NCBI RefSeq assembly: GCF_900112365.1
Contig: NZ_FOLQ01000003.1
Span: 558,001-622,000, forward strand
Origin: Spirosoma endophyticum
GTDB lineage: Bacteria > Bacteroidota > Bacteroidia > Cytophagales > Spirosomataceae
Reading direction: 5' to 3'
DNA: 64,000 bases
Shown: positions 50,881 to 58,950 of the stretch, in pieces
Layout: each line of letters starts with the position of its first letter
How positions within the stretch are numbered: the first letter of the stretch is position 1
Translations under genes and position numbers: made by a program
Notes under the pieces: generated by a model
What the model was told of the DNA's origin: nothing
Seen by the model: the letters and a program-made list of their open reading frames with translations, nothing else
The model's database searches: none

Positions 50881-52773
50881 ATGAGTGACGCCATCAAACA
50901 TGAGTGCGGCATAGCCTTAATTCGGCTCCGCAAACCGTATCAGTATTATATTGATAAGTACGGTACTCCTCTCTACGCAGCCAATAAGCTATACCTGCTT
51001 ATGGAAAAGCAGGTCAATCGAGGCCAGGACGGTGCCGGAATTGCAAATATTAAACTCGATGTGCCAGCCGGTAGTCGTTACATAAGTCGTTATCGCTCGG
51101 TAGATCAACGGCCTGTAACGGACATCTTCGAGAAAGTCAACAAGAAATTCCGCAAGGCGCTCAAAGGAAATAAGGACAAAGCCAAAGACGCTAAATGGCT
51201 TCAGGAAAATCTGGCCTTTACGGGTGAAGTCTGGATGGGCCATCTGCGCTACGGTACGCATGGGGCCAATGAGATTGAAAACTGTCACCCTATGCTTCGC
51301 CAAAGTAACTGGCGCAGTCGAAATTTAGTCGTAGCGGGTAATTTCAACATGACGAATGTCGACGAGTTGTTTGATAAACTCGTTTCGCTGGGTCAACATC
51401 CGAAGGATAAGGTTGACACCGTTACGGTGATGGAGAAGATCGGCCACTTTCTGGACGAAGAAAACCAGCGCGTGTTTGAACGCTTCAAGGGCATATACGA
51501 AAACCCTGATTTGTCGGACATCATCGAAGACAATGTCGATATGCAGCGCGTTTTGCATCGCTCCTGCCGTGATTTCGATGGTGGTTATGCTATGGTCGGT
51601 ATGACGGGGTATGGTGCTTCATTTGTTGCCCGTGATCCAGCCGGTATTCGCCCTGCTTATTACTATGCCGACGACGAAGTGGTGGTCGTGGCGTCGGAAA
51701 AACCAGCGATCAAAACTGCCTTTAATGTCGAATACAGTGCTATTCAGGAAGTAAAACCTGGTCATGCGCTTATTATTGACAAATACGGTGAGTATATGGA
51801 GCAGGAGTTTGTAAAACCCATTGAAAAGAAATCCTGTAGTTTCGAGCGGATTTATTTCTCACGGGCAACCGATCCTGATATTTATAACGAGCGAAAAACA
51901 CTGGGAAAACTGCTTATTCCTCAGATTCTCAAAGAAATAGATTACGACCTCGAAAATACCGTCTTTTCGTACATTCCAAATACGGCCGAAACGGCGTTTT
52001 TTGGAATGGTTGAGGGGCTGGAAGATTACCTGGCCAAACAGCGCAAAAAAGCGATCATGGAAGGTATTCTGTTCGAAGAGGAACTGGACCGGGTACTTTC
52101 GTTTCGACCACGTATTGAAAAGCTGGTTGCCAAAGATGTAAAACTGCGCACCTTTATTACCGACGACTCGCAACGGGACGATATGGTGTCGCATGTGTAT
52201 GATACTACGTTCGAGGTCATTAAAAAAGGCAAAGACAATGTTGTCGTCGTGGATGATTCCATTGTGCGTGGTACAACTCTGGAAAAGAGTATTTTGCGCA
52301 TGCTTGACCGTTTAGGGCCTAAGAAAATTATTATCGTCTCATCGGCTCCCCAGATTCGCTTTCCCGACTGCTACGGCATCGATATGTCGAAATTCAAGGA
52401 ATTCATTGGTTTCCGGGCTGCACTGGAGTTACTCCGTGAGCGTGGCCAGGAAAATTTGCTGGATGAAGTCTATGCGCAGTGTGTGGCAGCTATCGAATCA
52501 GGGAATGCAAGCAAAGAGAATTATGTAAAGGCTTTATTCAACCCCTTTACACACGAGGAATTGTCTCAAAAAGTAGCCCAGATTGTAACGCCCGATGATT
52601 TGAACGCCGAAGTAGCCGTTGTTTATCAAACCGTCGAGAATTTACACAAAGCTTGCCCAAATCACTCCGGCGACTGGTACTTCACGGGGAACTACCCAAC
52701 ACCCGGTGGTAACAACGTTGTCAACAAAGCCTTCGTGAATTTTATGGAAGGCAAGTTGGTTCGGGCTTATTAA
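50881..52773 (+). CDS. purF: Amidophosphoribosyltransferase, long Bacteroidota form
   Basis: Commits PRPP to purine synthesis; 630 residues against about 500 in most bacteria. The catalytic Cys9 follows a short propeptide (MSDAIKHECGIAL). The glutaminase domain shows EKQVNRGQDGAGIAN and VWMGHLRYGTHG. An insert of about 45 residues rich in Lys lies between them. The PRPP site is NVVVVDDSIVRGTTLEKSI. The C-terminal extension ends FVNFMEGKLVRAY. This longer class is common in Bacteroidota. It precedes dnaG with a terminator between. Confidence 0.93.
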   Translation: MSDAIKHECGIALIRLRKPYQYYIDKYGTPLYAANKLYLLMEKQVNRGQDGAGIANIKLDVPAGSRYISRYRSVDQRPVTDIFEKVNKKFRKALKGNKDKAKDAKWLQENLAFTGEVWMGHLRYGTHGANEIENCHPMLRQSNWRSRNLVVAGNFNMTNVDELFDKLVSLGQHPKDKVDTVTVMEKIGHFLDEENQRVFERFKGIYENPDLSDIIEDNVDMQRVLHRSCRDFDGGYAMVGMTGYGASFVARDPAGIRPAYYYADDEVVVVASEKPAIKTAFNVEYSAIQEVKPGHALIIDKYGEYMEQEFVKPIEKKSCSFERIYFSRATDPDIYNERKTLGKLLIPQILKEIDYDLENTVFSYIPNTAETAFFGMVEGLEDYLAKQRKKAIMEGILFEEELDRVLSFRPRIEKLVAKDVKLRTFITDDSQRDDMVSHVYDTTFEVIKKGKDNVVVVDDSIVRGTTLEKSILRMLDRLGPKKIIIVSSAPQIRFPDCYGIDMSKFKEFIGFRAALELLRERGQENLLDEVYAQCVAAIESGNASKENYVKALFNPFTHEELSQKVAQIVTPDDLNAEVAVVYQTVENLHKACPNHSGDWYFTGNYPTPGGNNVVNKAFVNFMEGKLVRAY

Positions 52774-52792
52774 AGATTGACGATAACGGACG

Positions 52793-52849
52793 GAGAGGAA
52801 AGAGAGAATGGATTCTATAATCCTTTTTTGCTCTTTCCTCTCTTTTTTT
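52793..52849 (+). terminator. Terminator after purF
   Basis: GAGAGGAAAGAG (52793-52804) and CTCTTTCCTCTC (52831-52842), then seven T. The arms are purine/pyrimidine word repeats like other intergenic hairpins here. Confidence 0.85.
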
Positions 52850-52890
52850 GATATAAATTTTGTAAACTGGACTAAATATTAATCCGTCCG

Positions 52891-54981
52891 ATGCGTATCC
52901 CTGAAGAAACTGTTGAACGAATTCGACAGTCTACTGACATTCTGGAAGTGATCAACGACTTTGTTTCGCTCAAGAAACGGGGTAGTAATTACATTGCCTG
53001 CTGCCCATTTCATAACGAAAAAACGCCGTCTTTTAACGTTAATCCCGTTCGACAGATCTACAAATGCTTCGGATGTGGTAAAGCGGGTGATGCCGTTCGG
53101 TTCGTTATGGACATTGAGAACATCGGTTATGGCGAAGCACTACGTTATCTGGCCAAAAAATACGGTGTTGAAATTGAGGAGCAGGAGCAAACACCGGAGG
53201 ATCTGCTACGTCAGAATGAGCGGGAGAGCCTGCTTATTGTCCTGAATTTCGCCAAAACGTTTTTTCAGGAAACCTTATTGAATACCGACGAAGGGAAAGG
53301 TATTGGACTAAGCTATTTTCGGGAACGGGGTTTCACCAATCCAACCATCGATGCATTTGAGCTGGGCTATACACTCGATCAATGGAGTGCGCTACTGCAG
53401 GAGGGCCAACGGCGGGGCTATAGTACCGAGTTACTTGAAAAAGCGGGACTGATTTTAACCAAAGAAGGCACTGACGGCGGAAAACAGAAAATGTTTGATC
53501 GGTTTCGGGGGCGGGTCATGTTCCCGATTCATAACGTTTCGGGCCGGGTGATCGCTTTTGGCGCTAGGATTCTGAAGGTAGATAAAACCCAGCCTAAGTA
53601 CCTCAACTCACCCGAAACAACTGTTTATCATAAAAGCCAGGTTCTCTACGGTATTTTTCAGGCGAAACAAGCTATTCGTCAGGAAGATGTCTGTTACCTG
53701 ACAGAAGGCTATACCGACGTTATTTCGCTTCATCAGGCAGGAATCAAGAACGTAGTAGCTTCATCAGGTACGTCGTTGACTACGGAGCAAATCCGGTTGA
53801 TTGCACGCTTTACGCCTAACGTAACAATCCTCTACGACGGTGATGCTGCAGGTATCAAAGCGGCACTACGTGGGTTGGATATGGTACTGGAGGAGGGCTT
53901 AAATCTTAAACTTCTGCTATTGCCTGATGGCGAAGACCCCGATAGCTACGTTCATAAGCTTGGTGCAGAGGCTTTTAAATCCTATATCAATGAGCATTCG
54001 CAGGACTTTATTGATTTTAAAGCGAGCCGTTGGCTGACCGAAGCGGGTGATAATCCGTTGAAACGTGCCGAAGGAATATCTGACGTCTGTGCCAGTATCA
54101 CTAAAATTCCTGACCTTCTTAAACGCCAGACACTCTCGCAACGGGTAGCACAGGTCTTTCATGTCAGTGAGCAATCTGTTATTTCGGAGATAAATCGATT
54201 ACTGCGGAAGCAGCAGGACCAGGGTAGGAAAGATTCCGAACGACAGCAGCGGTCTTCGGATCTTGGTAGACAGCAGTCTCCTGGCTCTGCATCTATTCCG
54301 CCAGAACCGTCGGTCGATGATCTAAATGCGCTGTTTGGCGATTTTGGTGTTGATGCTTCTGGATTTGATGAGCCGAAAACTACGGCGTTACCTCGGCCTG
54401 TTACTGTTGACCGCGCTAATTCAGTCCGTACGCCCATATCTTATCAGGAAGAAGAATGTATCCGACTATTGATAAATTATGGCGCACGTGAGCTGGAACC
54501 GGGTATCACGCTCTGCCAGTACGTACTAAGCGAATTACACGAGATCGAATTTCAAACCTCGCCCCTTAATTTGATATTAACGCTCTTCCGGGAGGCCTAT
54601 AGTCGAGGTGATATTCTAACCGCTGGTGATTTTCTAAATCGGCAATCCAGTGCAACGGAGCAGTCCAACGATATTGACATTCAGCATCAGGCAATTCATT
54701 TAACCACTCCTCGCTATGAAATTAGTGGCGGATGGCTAAAGCACGAAATTCTGGTTCCCTCGGAAGAAGAAATTGGGATTCTGGCCGACGCGGCCTACCG
54801 GAATATTTTGCGGATTAAAAAAATATTGGCTGAACAACGAATGGCTGCCCTTCAGCAGTTGCTACGAGAAGCAGGCCGTAAATCGCCTGAGGAAGCGGAT
54901 CAACTGTTGACTGAGTTTATGCATTTCAAACGGATAGATATTGAAATTTCAAGTCTGCTGGGTACAGTAATTTCAGGGTAG
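52891..54981 (+). CDS. dnaG: DNA primase
   Basis: Replication primase, 696 residues. N-terminal zinc ribbon: NYIACCPFHNEKTPSF and YKCFGCGKAGDAV. The catalytic core follows, with GRVMFPIHNVSGRVIAFGARIL and the TOPRIM acidic motifs YLTEGYTDVISLHQAG and LYDGDAAGIKAA, and a late GEDPDSYV. A polar linker near residues 440-500 is rich in Gln, Arg and Ser. The C-terminal 190 residues are the helicase-binding domain. All catalytic acids are visible. Confidence 0.97.
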   Translation: MRIPEETVERIRQSTDILEVINDFVSLKKRGSNYIACCPFHNEKTPSFNVNPVRQIYKCFGCGKAGDAVRFVMDIENIGYGEALRYLAKKYGVEIEEQEQTPEDLLRQNERESLLIVLNFAKTFFQETLLNTDEGKGIGLSYFRERGFTNPTIDAFELGYTLDQWSALLQEGQRRGYSTELLEKAGLILTKEGTDGGKQKMFDRFRGRVMFPIHNVSGRVIAFGARILKVDKTQPKYLNSPETTVYHKSQVLYGIFQAKQAIRQEDVCYLTEGYTDVISLHQAGIKNVVASSGTSLTTEQIRLIARFTPNVTILYDGDAAGIKAALRGLDMVLEEGLNLKLLLLPDGEDPDSYVHKLGAEAFKSYINEHSQDFIDFKASRWLTEAGDNPLKRAEGISDVCASITKIPDLLKRQTLSQRVAQVFHVSEQSVISEINRLLRKQQDQGRKDSERQQRSSDLGRQQSPGSASIPPEPSVDDLNALFGDFGVDASGFDEPKTTALPRPVTVDRANSVRTPISYQEEECIRLLINYGARELEPGITLCQYVLSELHEIEFQTSPLNLILTLFREAYSRGDILTAGDFLNRQSSATEQSNDIDIQHQAIHLTTPRYEISGGWLKHEILVPSEEEIGILADAAYRNILRIKKILAEQRMAALQQLLREAGRKSPEEADQLLTEFMHFKRIDIEISSLLGTVISG

Positions 54982-54998
54982 GGAAACAGAGGCCACAA

Positions 54999-55029
54999 AA
55001 AAGGCCCCGACCTAATTGATCGGGGCTTA
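54999..55029 (-). terminator. Terminator between dnaG and the helical protein gene
   Basis: GCCCCGA (55004-55010) and TCGGGGC (55020-55026). On the minus strand it is followed by CTTTTTT, so it ends the minus-strand gene and may also act on dnaG. Confidence 0.75.
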
Positions 55030-55053
55030 CCTTTATAACGGGGAGGGTGAACA

Positions 55054-55437
55054 CTAAGCTTGAGCTACCGACATGACAGTAATCAATTCGGCATCGATTT
55101 TCCGGTTCAACTCATCCAGCAAGCAGGCATGCGAGTGGAGCTGACCAGGTTTAGAAGGTTGAGCTGCGCGCTCAGACTTCTGGCCCGACATATCGAGCAA
55201 GAGTGTCATGAGTACGTCGGTTGTATGTTGACGTAACTCCATGAGTCGACGTAACTGAGCCCGATTAGCTTTGGGTTGCTGACGGACGGCCTTCTGTAAG
55301 GTATTGATTGCTTTATCTAGCTTGACGTAGCGATAATGAAAGGCTTCGGTCGCTTTTGCCCATTGCATAATCAAACTCTGTACTTCCTCGGCCGATGCTT
55401 CGTAGCCGGACAACACTACTGATTTTTCCTGTTTCAT
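55054..55437 (-). CDS. Small helical protein of unknown function
   Basis: I do not recognise this 127-residue protein. From the ATG at 55437 it begins MKQEKSVVLSGYEASAEEV and is nearly all helix-forming, with Lys/Arg/Gln-rich segments (INTLQKAVRQQPKANRAQLRRL) and a His-containing HSHACLLDEL near the end. There is no signal or membrane segment. The frame is open to 55548 but would then run through an operator-like box, so the shorter start is better. It diverges from the LuxR-type regulator, and both genes flank the four-box site, so they probably share control. Confidence 0.6.
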   Translation of the reverse strand: MKQEKSVVLSGYEASAEEVQSLIMQWAKATEAFHYRYVKLDKAINTLQKAVRQQPKANRAQLRRLMELRQHTTDVLMTLLLDMSGQKSERAAQPSKPGQLHSHACLLDELNRKIDAELITVMSVAQA

Positions 55438-55517
55438 CACCCTACGTTTTAATACCTGTTTCGCAATTGAGTAATCAAAAATAGGGTCGTCCTGGGGCCT
55501 AATGCAACATGCTTTGC

Positions 55518-55602
55518 GTGAAATCACCATTTTACCGGATGAAATCACCCATAAAGTTTTATCTAAATAGGTGATTTCATCCGGGGAATTGGTGATTTCA
55601 TT
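55518..55602. promoter_or_regulatory. Symmetric four-box operator array
   Basis: Four copies of the box GGTGATTTCAT: two reversed (TGAAATCACC at 55519-55528 and ATGAAATCACC at 55539-55549) and two forward (55570-55580 and 55591-55601). Boxes within each half are exactly 21 bases apart, and all four are symmetric about 55559.5. The inner pair extends to a perfect 15-base inverted repeat (CCGGATGAAATCACC and complement). It lies between the divergent helical-protein and LuxR-type genes. Confidence 0.85.
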
Positions 55603-55666
55603 ACAAGTAGTTATGTGAAGTATTTAATCAATCTTACATTCATCCACCTATACGCGTCATTAGATC

Positions 55667-56362
55667 ATGAATGAATTAGACAGTGGTCAGGAGATCACTA
55701 AGAAATTCGCGATTCGGCGTCGAGATTTTTCGATTCTCGTTGCGCAATCAGAACTTTTTAACTGTGAAGTATTAAGTCAATTATTAAAAGAGCAAGGCTA
55801 CAATGTTGTCGGTCGTGCTGTTGAGATGGAGGACACACTTCAGCAGATTAGGGTTAAGCGTCCACAGTGTGTAATTCTGGAGTCCGAAATTTCAGGTCAG
55901 CAGAGCTTCGATATTGTTGAGGAGATGCGGCAGTCGAATCAGGACACTAAATTCATCTTATACACTCGTCATGCCGATATGCGGATGGTAGCTAGTGCGA
56001 TGCAAATAGGCTTTCTGGGATTCCTGTACGCTACTGACGGACTGGATGAATTATATCGATGCTTTCAGATTGTCAGCAACGGTGGTTGTTATTACAGTAA
56101 TGGATTTATGAAGTTGCTCAAGAATTTTGGTGTCGAGGTAATTTCTGATACGACTCGTGCCGAATTAAGTCGATTAACTGGACGTGAACGTGAAGTGTTA
56201 CGTATGATTGCTAATGGGCACACTGCCAATGAAATTGCTGATGAGCTGGGTATCAGCTACCGAACAGCTGTCAACCATAAAGCTCACATAGCCAAAAAAC
56301 TGGAATTGAGTAGTTGCCGACAGTTACCGAGATATGGTATTGCCGTGAAGAGTTACCTCTGA
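55667..56362 (+). CDS. LuxR/NarL-type regulator with degenerate receiver
   Basis: Response-regulator-like protein, 231 residues. The C-terminus is a normal LuxR helix-turn-helix (RLTGREREVLRMIANGHTANEIADELGISYRTAVNHKAHIAKKL). The N-terminal receiver has lost its chemistry: ILVAQSELF replaces the usual ILIVDDHPLF acid pair, the phospho-acceptor position reads CVILESEISG (Glu for Asp), and the conserved Lys region reads GFLYATDG. It should therefore act without phosphorylation, the Glu perhaps imitating the active form. The gene lies just downstream of the four-box array. Confidence 0.88.
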   Translation: MNELDSGQEITKKFAIRRRDFSILVAQSELFNCEVLSQLLKEQGYNVVGRAVEMEDTLQQIRVKRPQCVILESEISGQQSFDIVEEMRQSNQDTKFILYTRHADMRMVASAMQIGFLGFLYATDGLDELYRCFQIVSNGGCYYSNGFMKLLKNFGVEVISDTTRAELSRLTGREREVLRMIANGHTANEIADELGISYRTAVNHKAHIAKKLELSSCRQLPRYGIAVKSYL

Positions 56363-56371
56363 TAAACACAC

Positions 56372-57385
56372 TCAGTCAGAAGCCATTGTAAGGGAATTGG
56401 AATCGATATACGGTCGATGGTCGCTCTGAAGCCATTCTCGAAATTCCTGCATGCGAGCGCGGGGAACAACAATACTATGTTGCTCGGGGGAATTAAGTCG
56501 AACAATGTATTTGCCGTTTTCCCAATAAGCATAATTCAACACGGCTTGTCGATTAACTATATAATCGCGTTTAATGCGAAAAAATTGGGTAGGGTCCAGC
56601 TCAGTTTCAAGTTCATTTAATGTTTTACCAACTAAATAACGGCCTTTGGTTAGCTCAGCATAATAAAAGCGGTCCTCGATAGTGAAGAAATACACATCGT
56701 TAACTGGGAAGTCCAGTTCACCAATGGCATTTTTGCCTTTTAAGTGAGTCAAATAAGATGACGATATTGTAGGCTTTGGTGAAAACGTTGTTGAGAGTGC
56801 TAGCGCTTTCTGAGCTGCTTCTGCTGCTTCTGCCTCTGCAGTTTCCTGGGCTTGCCGTCGTTGCTTCAAATAATCTTTAAGAAGTGAGATATTAAGAGCA
56901 AGATAACCAATAAGAGTTACCGGGAATAAATAGGTAAAGTACACAGACCAGCTAAATGTGTAAAGAATATACTTCTGCCAGTAAAGGGAGAAAGAATAGG
57001 TTGGGAATTTTTCTAATAAGTAACGAACGGTCTGCGTAACGGGTGTGAATAACCAGTAAGCAAAGGCTAAAACGGGCAAGAAATTTATTTCATATCGACC
57101 GATAGCCTGCCAGCTATTCTGTACAGAATATAATCTCAACCACTTGTGAAACTGGTTAATAAGTGTAATCGTGATAAAAAGCGTAACTAATTCGGGAATG
57201 ATTAGCGAACGTAGTAGTATACCAGCATAGTGAACGAAGCCACCAGCCTGCTGCATTTTGCTGGCTTTAATGTCGTACCCTATTGACCATGACAAAGCTT
57301 CGATTAACAGCACGATGCTCATCAGGATAAGTACGCTATTTATCGGTTTTCTCAGGAAGTCCCGGGTAAGTCGAATTTCCTTCAT
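56372..57385 (-). CDS. Membrane-anchored LytTR DNA-binding regulator
   Basis: About 337 residues from the ATG at 57385 (frame open to 57541). Four membrane segments fill residues 15-185 (SVLILMSIVLLIEALSW, SLIIPELVTLFITITLI, FLPVLAFAYWLF, WSVYFTYLFPVTLIGYLALN). An Ala/Glu/Gln-rich coiled stretch follows, then a cytoplasmic LytTR domain (FFTIEDRFYYAELTKGRYLV, TLNELETEL, FFRIKRDYIVNRQAVLNY). There is no kinase or receiver part, so it is a one-component membrane regulator. It is divergent from the peptide operon, with 187 bases between, and could sense that product at the membrane. Confidence 0.88.
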   Translation of the reverse strand: MKEIRLTRDFLRKPINSVLILMSIVLLIEALSWSIGYDIKASKMQQAGGFVHYAGILLRSLIIPELVTLFITITLINQFHKWLRLYSVQNSWQAIGRYEINFLPVLAFAYWLFTPVTQTVRYLLEKFPTYSFSLYWQKYILYTFSWSVYFTYLFPVTLIGYLALNISLLKDYLKQRRQAQETAEAEAAEAAQKALALSTTFSPKPTISSSYLTHLKGKNAIGELDFPVNDVYFFTIEDRFYYAELTKGRYLVGKTLNELETELDPTQFFRIKRDYIVNRQAVLNYAYWENGKYIVRLNSPEQHSIVVPRARMQEFREWLQSDHRPYIDSNSLTMASD

Positions 57386-57445
57386 GCTGTCCCTATAGTC
57401 AAAACTTCTACTAAGATAGTGGTAATATTTAACTAAATCCAAACA

Positions 57446-57459
57446 GTCAATTGTGACTT
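57446..57459. promoter_or_regulatory. Short palindrome upstream of the peptide promoter
   Basis: AGTCA-ATTG-TGACT, just upstream of the peptide-operon -33 element and between the two divergent genes. A possible operator. Confidence 0.35.
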
Positions 57460-57467
57460 TTTGCCGA

Positions 57468-57498
57468 TTGATGACCCTTGCTTGAGACAGTAGCTTTG
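57468..57498 (+). promoter_or_regulatory. Promoter of the peptide-acyltransferase operon
   Basis: TTG (57468-57470), 20 bases, TAGCTTTG (57491-57498). It leaves a leader of about 70 bases before the peptide ATG. Confidence 0.65.
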
Positions 57499-57572
57499 TA
57501 TCAACAAAAAGGCGCTGTAAACGCGCTGATTTAATAAGCAAATCATCTCAATCCCAAAAGCAATAAGTCATC

Positions 57573-57731
57573 ATGAAAAAGCAATTCAACATCAAACCAG
57601 CTCAATTAGTAAAAGCAATCACGAAAGCTGCTAAAGCAGAATCTACAGGCGTATTAAGACTTCTGGCCGACGATACATCACCTTGCTGCCACGAATGGGA
57701 TCTTTCCAGAATGGTAGTAGTCAACCGCTAA
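57573..57731 (+). CDS. 52-residue precursor-like peptide with CC motif
   Basis: A short gene with good coding features: its own promoter, an ATG at 57573, and the acyltransferase start 12 bases after its stop. The peptide begins MKKQFNIKPAQLVKAITKAA, a basic amphipathic stretch like RiPP leaders. It continues with GVLRLLADD and ends in a tail TSPCCHEWDLSRMVVVNR containing Cys38-Cys39, His, Trp, Asp and three Val. There is no signal peptide or double-Gly. I know of no named family for it. That it is the substrate of the next gene is inferred from the tight operon. Confidence 0.7.
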   Translation: MKKQFNIKPAQLVKAITKAAKAESTGVLRLLADDTSPCCHEWDLSRMVVVNR

Positions 57732-57743
57732 TTTCTGCACCCT

Positions 57744-58859
57744 ATGTTAACCGCAAAGCAACTTTATCAAAAGGAATTAGCTCATTGTCGTGAGCAATTC
57801 GAGCAAATAGATCTGCGAAAAGAGCGGGGTTATCTGATGAAGTTTACCACATTCTCGGCTAATCTTGAGAATATACTTCCTTCAATTGCCCGCCATGAGC
57901 ACGAAACATTGTTTCGGGAGCTATTGTTGCAGCAAGTTTTTACATCATTCGATCAGCGATTTCTAACCGCTGGCGATCTGGTAAAGTTACGCGGGGAGCA
58001 TAAGAAAATAAGTAAAGCAGATGGTCCCCAGATTTATTGTACGTATCACCTTGGTTCCTACAGGTTATTGACGAGTGTACTCTTTCGACGTGGTATAGAT
58101 TGCGTATTACTTGTAGGGAACAATATGAACCGCAGCCAAGGCGACGGTATGACAGAGCATATTGAGGGATTACGCAAGAAACATGGTCTGACTAATGTTT
58201 TTCGAGTAGTCGAAGCAGGGAGTGCTTCTGCCGGACTCACCGTCCTGCGTGAATTGAAGGCTGGCCGATCGCTGATTGTTTACGTAGACGGCAGCCCTGA
58301 AACGGCACCTGAGCCGGGTGAAGAAAATCAATTCTTGTCAGTACGCTTTGGCCACCGGTCTGTTTTGACACGCAAAGGTGTTGGCTTCCTATCGCACGCA
58401 GCAGGTGTACCTATTGTACCTGTGGTGAGCTATCGGCAGACTGATATGACAAACGTTCTTCGGTTTCTCAAGTCTATTAGGCCCATTAGCCAGAGTGATA
58501 GAGAAATCTACTGTCAGGAAGCTATGCAACAATTGTATGACGCCTTCTGGCCCTACTTAAATCAGTATCCAGCGCAATGGGAAGGCTGGAATTATATCCA
58601 CTCCTTTTTGGAGTCTGAAACGCCCAGAAACAAATTTTTCGGACATCGTCCAAAGCAGTTGGCCTTTAACGAAAATCGTTATACGCTATGCGAGTTGGAA
58701 CAGGCGCCTATTCTATTTGACAGGCGACTGTACCAAACCTACGAGATTACTGAAGATCTACGCGATTTACTTCTAAATCTTGATACGATGGATTCTGTTA
58801 AAGACCAGCTTGGTCAGCAGATGTTTGACGAATTACTTGAAATGGAGGTGTTATATTAG
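57744..58859 (+). CDS. Diverged LpxL/HtrB-type acyltransferase with possible PqqD-like C-terminal domain
   Basis: A 371-residue protein. Residues about 90-290 follow the lauroyl/lysophospholipid acyltransferase layout: IYCTYHLGSYRLLTS for motif 1, LKAGRSLIVYVDGSPE for the Asp motif, then FLSVRFGHRSVLTRKGVGFLSHAAGVPIVPVVSYR. In LpxL the first motif is HxxxxE/D; here the acid position is Arg, so normal acyl transfer is uncertain. There is no N-terminal membrane helix, unlike LpxL. The last 75 residues (ENRYTLCELEQAPILFDRR, YQTYEITEDLRDLLLNLD, MFDELLEMEVLY) have the strand-strand-helix-helix pattern of PqqD-type peptide-recognition domains. That resemblance is by eye. Confidence 0.75.
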   Translation: MLTAKQLYQKELAHCREQFEQIDLRKERGYLMKFTTFSANLENILPSIARHEHETLFRELLLQQVFTSFDQRFLTAGDLVKLRGEHKKISKADGPQIYCTYHLGSYRLLTSVLFRRGIDCVLLVGNNMNRSQGDGMTEHIEGLRKKHGLTNVFRVVEAGSASAGLTVLRELKAGRSLIVYVDGSPETAPEPGEENQFLSVRFGHRSVLTRKGVGFLSHAAGVPIVPVVSYRQTDMTNVLRFLKSIRPISQSDREIYCQEAMQQLYDAFWPYLNQYPAQWEGWNYIHSFLESETPRNKFFGHRPKQLAFNENRYTLCELEQAPILFDRRLYQTYEITEDLRDLLLNLDTMDSVKDQLGQQMFDELLEMEVLY

Positions 58860-58871
58860 CCCCCTTAAATC

Positions 58872-58909
58872 AACAAAGGTCACAGCAAACGTTTGCTGTG
58901 ACCTTTGTT
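58872..58909. terminator. Perfect 38-base palindrome, two-way terminator
   Basis: AACAAAGGTCACAGCAAAC (58872-58890) is followed directly by its exact complement to 58909. It lies between the converging acyltransferase and RNase G genes. The T-run is poor, so it may act as a cruciform-like or bidirectional stop. Confidence 0.75.
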
Positions 58910-58916
58910 ATTAAAT

Positions 58917-58950
58917 GTAGTAATGTAGTAAAATTTTACTACGTTACTAC
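58917..58950. repeat. Second near-perfect palindrome at the RNase G stop
   Basis: GTAGTAATGTAGTAAAA (58917-58933) and TTTTACTACGTTACTAC (58934-58950) match at 16 of 17. It uses a GTAGTAA word and overlaps the RNase G stop codon at 58947-58949. Confidence 0.7.

Noticed and set aside
55438..55548. Upstream extension of the helical protein through the four-box site
   Set aside because: The ATG at 55437 is good, and the extra 37 residues are simply the operator sequence translated.
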